The notes beneath the pieces were generated by a model. That model did not search any database. It saw only the letters and a list, made by a program, of their open reading frames with translations, and was not told the DNA's origin. From contig CAZJDM010000013.1 in the NCBI GenBank assembly GCA_964544765.1, forward strand, positions 1-46,737: a stretch of 46,737 nucleotides of DNA, given 5' to 3'. The translations under genes were made by a program, and so were the position numbers. The DNA is from CAZJDM01 sp964544765. GTDB taxonomy: Bacteria > Bdellovibrionota_B > Oligoflexia > CAYFLR01. Shown piece after piece: positions 44,113 to 46,737 of the stretch (positions within the stretch are counted from its first letter, which is position 1; each line of letters opens with the position of its first letter).

Positions 44113-45969
44113 CTAGCTCCCTTTAAACCAATCCAAACTACTTTCTGCTACAACAACATCAAAAAACTGGCTACTATGATACCCCTCCTTTTTTTCTAGC
44201 AGCTCATATAGATAGGGAGATAAGCACTGGATGCCTGAAGCTCCTTTTTGCTGACAGAACATTAACAGATATTTGGATGCTCTTGTCACTGCGATATTCA
44301 GCAACGAACGTTCCTCATTTTTGTTGTGAGCTATTGTAGGTGTTTGGTGTGGTATTGAGCCATCACTAACATCTAAAATGATAATAGCCTCTCTCTGTCT
44401 GCCCTTGAACTTATGGATGGTTATAATTTTGACCACATCTAAATGGTCAGTAAAGGTTTCAACTTCATCTTTCCATTTATTCTCCATCTCAGATATGGAA
44501 TTGTAGCGAGCAAAGAACTCTCCTACATATTGAACTTTGCACTTGTGCTTTTCCATCATCCTCAATAGGTGCTTCAGTATAGCTTGATAGTTTGACTTCG
44601 CCTTTTGCTGAAGTTCCACAACCAGGTTTGGATTTTTATTGCTATGTTGGTTGGAGTAGCAAAGCGATTTCGCTTCTTTCATGTTGAGTTTAAATAGCTT
44701 GGTTAGGACCTCATACAAGTCATCTTGACTGCTCTTTTTTGACCCTACCAGTAACGCTTTCTGGGTAAGAAAGATCTTTATCTGTAGCTCTTCTTCATCA
44801 TGACTTGTCATAAATGGGATACCTTCTTTACTGAGTTCCTTGCATAATGCTTTTATGTCCCTTTGATGCTTCACAACCCTGCTTTGAACCGCAACATCAC
44901 TGTAGTTAAGGTGCTTGTCCTGCTTCAAATGCTGTATCGCCTGTACAACTATTACTTCACCTCTAAGATCTCTGTGAAAAACAATTTTGGGTAAAGGTAT
45001 GACCTTGGCTGCATAAGCCGATTTTATTTTAGTTTTGAACTTGGTAGGTAGCTTCTTGGTAATCGCATTACTAAGGGCGCAAATGGGACCAGAGCAACGA
45101 TAGCTTGTGGATAAGGTGTACTTTGCAAAGTTCCTTTTGTAGGAGTCAACCAGCCAGTCAAATATGTCCAGTTTGGCACCTGCAAAGATGTAAGCACACT
45201 GACATGGATCTCCAGCGATAACCAACTTTGTCTCGGGGGAAGTAATCCAACGAATAATATCAAACTTCCTCTGGCAAACATCTTGAGCTTCATCAACACA
45301 AATCCAATCCCAGCTCGGCAATTGCTTTCGGGTCTTTGGATCGCACTTGAGAACCGCCCAAAACAGGCCCACCATATCATTATAGTCAATAACATGGCTG
45401 TCTTGCTTCCACTGGCAATAGAGATCAATCAACTTGAGTAGATCGTTACCCTCTCTAACAAGCCAATTAGGTTTCTGGTTATCGGTAAACATCTTGTTGA
45501 GATATTTAAGGCACCTACTTGGCAAGTTATCACCCTGGAGTTCATGCTCTTCTACTAGCTTTTTTAACCGCTTACCAGCACCCTTATCCTCGTCATTATC
45601 AACAAAGATCGGCTTAGGAGGTACAACATAGTCTTGCTGGTAGCCAAGAAACCCTACATCATTTTTGGGAATGGGCAACCCTGCACAATGACCCGTTAAA
45701 CCTTGCCATGAAAAACTGTGTATGGTTGAAGTAACCAGGTTGATACTGCCAAAAGAAGCAGAAGCACCTCGGTCTTCAAACTCTCTAACAGCCGTATTGG
45801 AAAATGACAAGAGCAATACCCGTTTTCCCCTTTTTGCTTGTTCCTGTGCAAAGTGTTTGAGTGTTTCAGTTTTACCGCAGCCAGCCCCAGCTAAAAAAAC
45901 CTGAAGCTGACGGTGGGATCGCTCCATTTTTTTACAAATGCTCCTTTGCTTAATAGATAGCTTGGTCAT
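44113..45969 (-). CDS. UvrD/Rep-like superfamily 1 helicase
   Basis: 618 aa. Motif I GAGCGKTE (28-35), motif II VDEAQD, motif III GDPCQCAYIFAGA, motif IV SYRCSG, motif V ITIHKFKGRQREAIII and motif VI NIAVTRASKY are all intact. An ATP-dependent 3'-5' DNA unwinder; in a mobile element it may serve replication, transfer or defence. Its ATG overlaps the stop of the upstream gene by 4 nt (ATGA), so it forms a unit with that zinc-ribbon protein. Compact for the family, lacking the long 1B/2B insertions. Confidence 0.95.
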   Translation of the reverse strand: MTKLSIKQRSICKKMERSHRQLQVFLAGAGCGKTETLKHFAQEQAKRGKRVLLLSFSNTAVREFEDRGASASFGSINLVTSTIHSFSWQGLTGHCAGLPIPKNDVGFLGYQQDYVVPPKPIFVDNDEDKGAGKRLKKLVEEHELQGDNLPSRCLKYLNKMFTDNQKPNWLVREGNDLLKLIDLYCQWKQDSHVIDYNDMVGLFWAVLKCDPKTRKQLPSWDWICVDEAQDVCQRKFDIIRWITSPETKLVIAGDPCQCAYIFAGAKLDIFDWLVDSYKRNFAKYTLSTSYRCSGPICALSNAITKKLPTKFKTKIKSAYAAKVIPLPKIVFHRDLRGEVIVVQAIQHLKQDKHLNYSDVAVQSRVVKHQRDIKALCKELSKEGIPFMTSHDEEELQIKIFLTQKALLVGSKKSSQDDLYEVLTKLFKLNMKEAKSLCYSNQHSNKNPNLVVELQQKAKSNYQAILKHLLRMMEKHKCKVQYVGEFFARYNSISEMENKWKDEVETFTDHLDVVKIITIHKFKGRQREAIIILDVSDGSIPHQTPTIAHNKNEERSLLNIAVTRASKYLLMFCQQKGASGIQCLSPYLYELLEKKEGYHSSQFFDVVVAESSLDWFKGS

Positions 45970-46737
45970 ATATGACTCCCCCTATCAACAAGACATGTTG
46001 TTCGCAGGAACACTCTCGTTCCACCACCTCTCTTGCGAGCGTAGAAGAAATGATCCCCGCAACGACGACAAAAGCTCAGCAACTTCTTCCAAAGGTCAGG
46101 ACGATTCCTAAATACTCGCTCATCCACGCAGAAGTAGTGCTTAATGAATGCCTTTGCTACTCTATTTACGTCCTTATCATCGGCAAAGTAGGCCCAAAGA
46201 AAGGTTATCAGCCTGTCAGTCTTTTCTTCTAAGTCAAGGGTGCCATAAGGTGGCTTAGTTAAAAATGTTGAGACTACTTGGGTGGCGGTAAGTACAGCAA
46301 TATTGTTAATGAACTGCACAATATCATCCGCACACCAAACCGACTTATTCCTCGTTAGATGATGTTGTAACCATTTGGTTTCACCCCTAAGCATTTTCTC
46401 TGGCATCACCTGTTTGTTGTAAAAGCTGGCGATAGATTTGATCTTCCCCACAGTAGTATCAAAAACAATTTGCCGGACACCCAACCCAACAGGTTTGTGA
46501 GGGTCTTCTGCTATTTGGCGTTCTCCTTTTATCCAGTTGTAATGCAGTAACGGACCTTTGGCGATGGGAGGTAAGTTTTCAACAAGAGAAGCGTCTTGTA
46601 GCGGATCATAGCTACCTGGACTAAAAGGGACCTCTACCACTTGCTCCCAATATTGGATGGTAAAGGGGCTGGATACTTTGGTACTAACCCGCTCATTTTT
46701 GGTTTGAGCAGTTGGTACTTTGGGAGAGAAGTAAGCC
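45966..46737 (-). CDS. zinc-ribbon protein of unknown function (5' end off window)
   Basis: The frame is open to the right edge, so the start is missing; a GTG at 46640 is an internal codon, not the start. The visible part (about 256 codons) has no recognised domain. It is helical in the middle (VVSTFLTKPPYGTLDLEEK, DRLITFLWAYFADDKDVNR) and ends in a zinc knuckle CRRCG plus a basic loop (ARKRGGGTR) and a late Cys. It ends in a 4-nt overlap with the helicase start, so the two act as a pair. The element continues beyond. Confidence 0.75.
   Translation of the reverse strand, partial: AYFSPKVPTAQTKNERVSTKVSSPFTIQYWEQVVEVPFSPGSYDPLQDASLVENLPPIAKGPLLHYNWIKGERQIAEDPHKPVGLGVRQIVFDTTVGKIKSIASFYNKQVMPEKMLRGETKWLQHHLTRNKSVWCADDIVQFINNIAVLTATQVVSTFLTKPPYGTLDLEEKTDRLITFLWAYFADDKDVNRVAKAFIKHYFCVDERVFRNRPDLWKKLLSFCRRCGDHFFYARKRGGGTRVFLRTTCLVDRGSHI

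Larger units (their letters stand above)
24274..46737. mobile_element. integrated genetic element (left end; continues past window)
   Basis: Begins at the 3' end of tRNA-Ala with a large serine integrase and carries a replication module, restriction/defence genes, a second serine recombinase and many small genes of unknown function. Base composition changes visibly at the tRNA: sequence to the right is less AT-rich. Genes are packed in overlapping runs. A copy of the tRNA 3' end was not found to the right, so the far end is probably outside the window. No conjugation, capsid or transposase genes were seen. Confidence 0.85.

Noticed and set aside
45972..46232. Plus-strand 86-aa frame at the right end
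   Set aside because: Fully inside the minus-strand zinc-ribbon gene, with no ribosome site; an antisense shadow.
24274..46737. Second copy of the tRNA-Ala 3' end (right attachment site)
   Set aside because: No repeat of TTCGAACCCCCTTAGCTCCA was seen to the right; the border must lie beyond the window.

Overview
The window joins two kinds of DNA. Bases 1 to about 24200 are AT-rich chromosomal DNA of a Gram-negative bacterium. They carry lipoproteins with signal peptidase II boxes, secreted and barrel-like envelope proteins, a MotA/ExbB plus MotB/OmpA motor pair, and a large M16 protease. The large family-less lipoproteins, the envelope motor and the low GC recall predatory or host-associated Bdellovibrionota/Oligoflexia lineages. 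That placement is an inference; no rRNA or other phylogenetic marker is present.

Chromosomal part. A motor-like pair at the left edge (MotB-like gene, then a MotA/TolQ/ExbB-like gene running off the window) is followed by methionine aminopeptidase (map), a biosynthetic thiolase, and a three-gene minus-strand run of unknown envelope proteins. Next come a 780-aa lipoprotein, a TSUP permease, an M16 protease, a trypsin-like lipoprotein that has lost its catalytic triad, two secreted unknowns, another lipoprotein and a GNAT acetyltransferase. Last are a degenerate DEAD-box helicase overlapping an M42 aminopeptidase, and a Bax-inhibitor-1/YccA membrane protein. A tRNA-Ala(GGC) gene ends this part.

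Mobile part. From the 3' end of the tRNA to the right edge (at least 22.4 kb) the base composition is visibly less AT-rich and the gene content is that of an integrated element. A large serine integrase lies against the tRNA, and its last two residues and stop codon are encoded by the tRNA acceptor arm. It is followed by an XRE-regulated run of small overlapping genes and a defence cassette: a RloC-like SMC/ABC ATPase with a zinc-hook CxxC and a possible anticodon-nuclease C-terminus, plus type III Mod and Res subunits. Next come a zinc-finger/Toprim/AAA primase-helicase and, immediately after it, a symmetric array of GTTACA repeats that looks like a replication origin, followed by a nested inverted repeat. 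A run of small plus-strand genes follows (two Tudor-like proteins, a zinc ribbon, an Lcl/DUF1566 lipoprotein, a DUF3768 protein, two unknowns), then a small serine resolvase, two minus-strand unknowns, and a UvrD-like helicase coupled to an unknown zinc-ribbon protein that is cut by the window edge. No structural phage genes, conjugation apparatus, CRISPR array or transposase is visible. The most plausible picture is an integrative element with its own replication module and a restriction/suicide defence cargo; the right attachment site lies outside the window.
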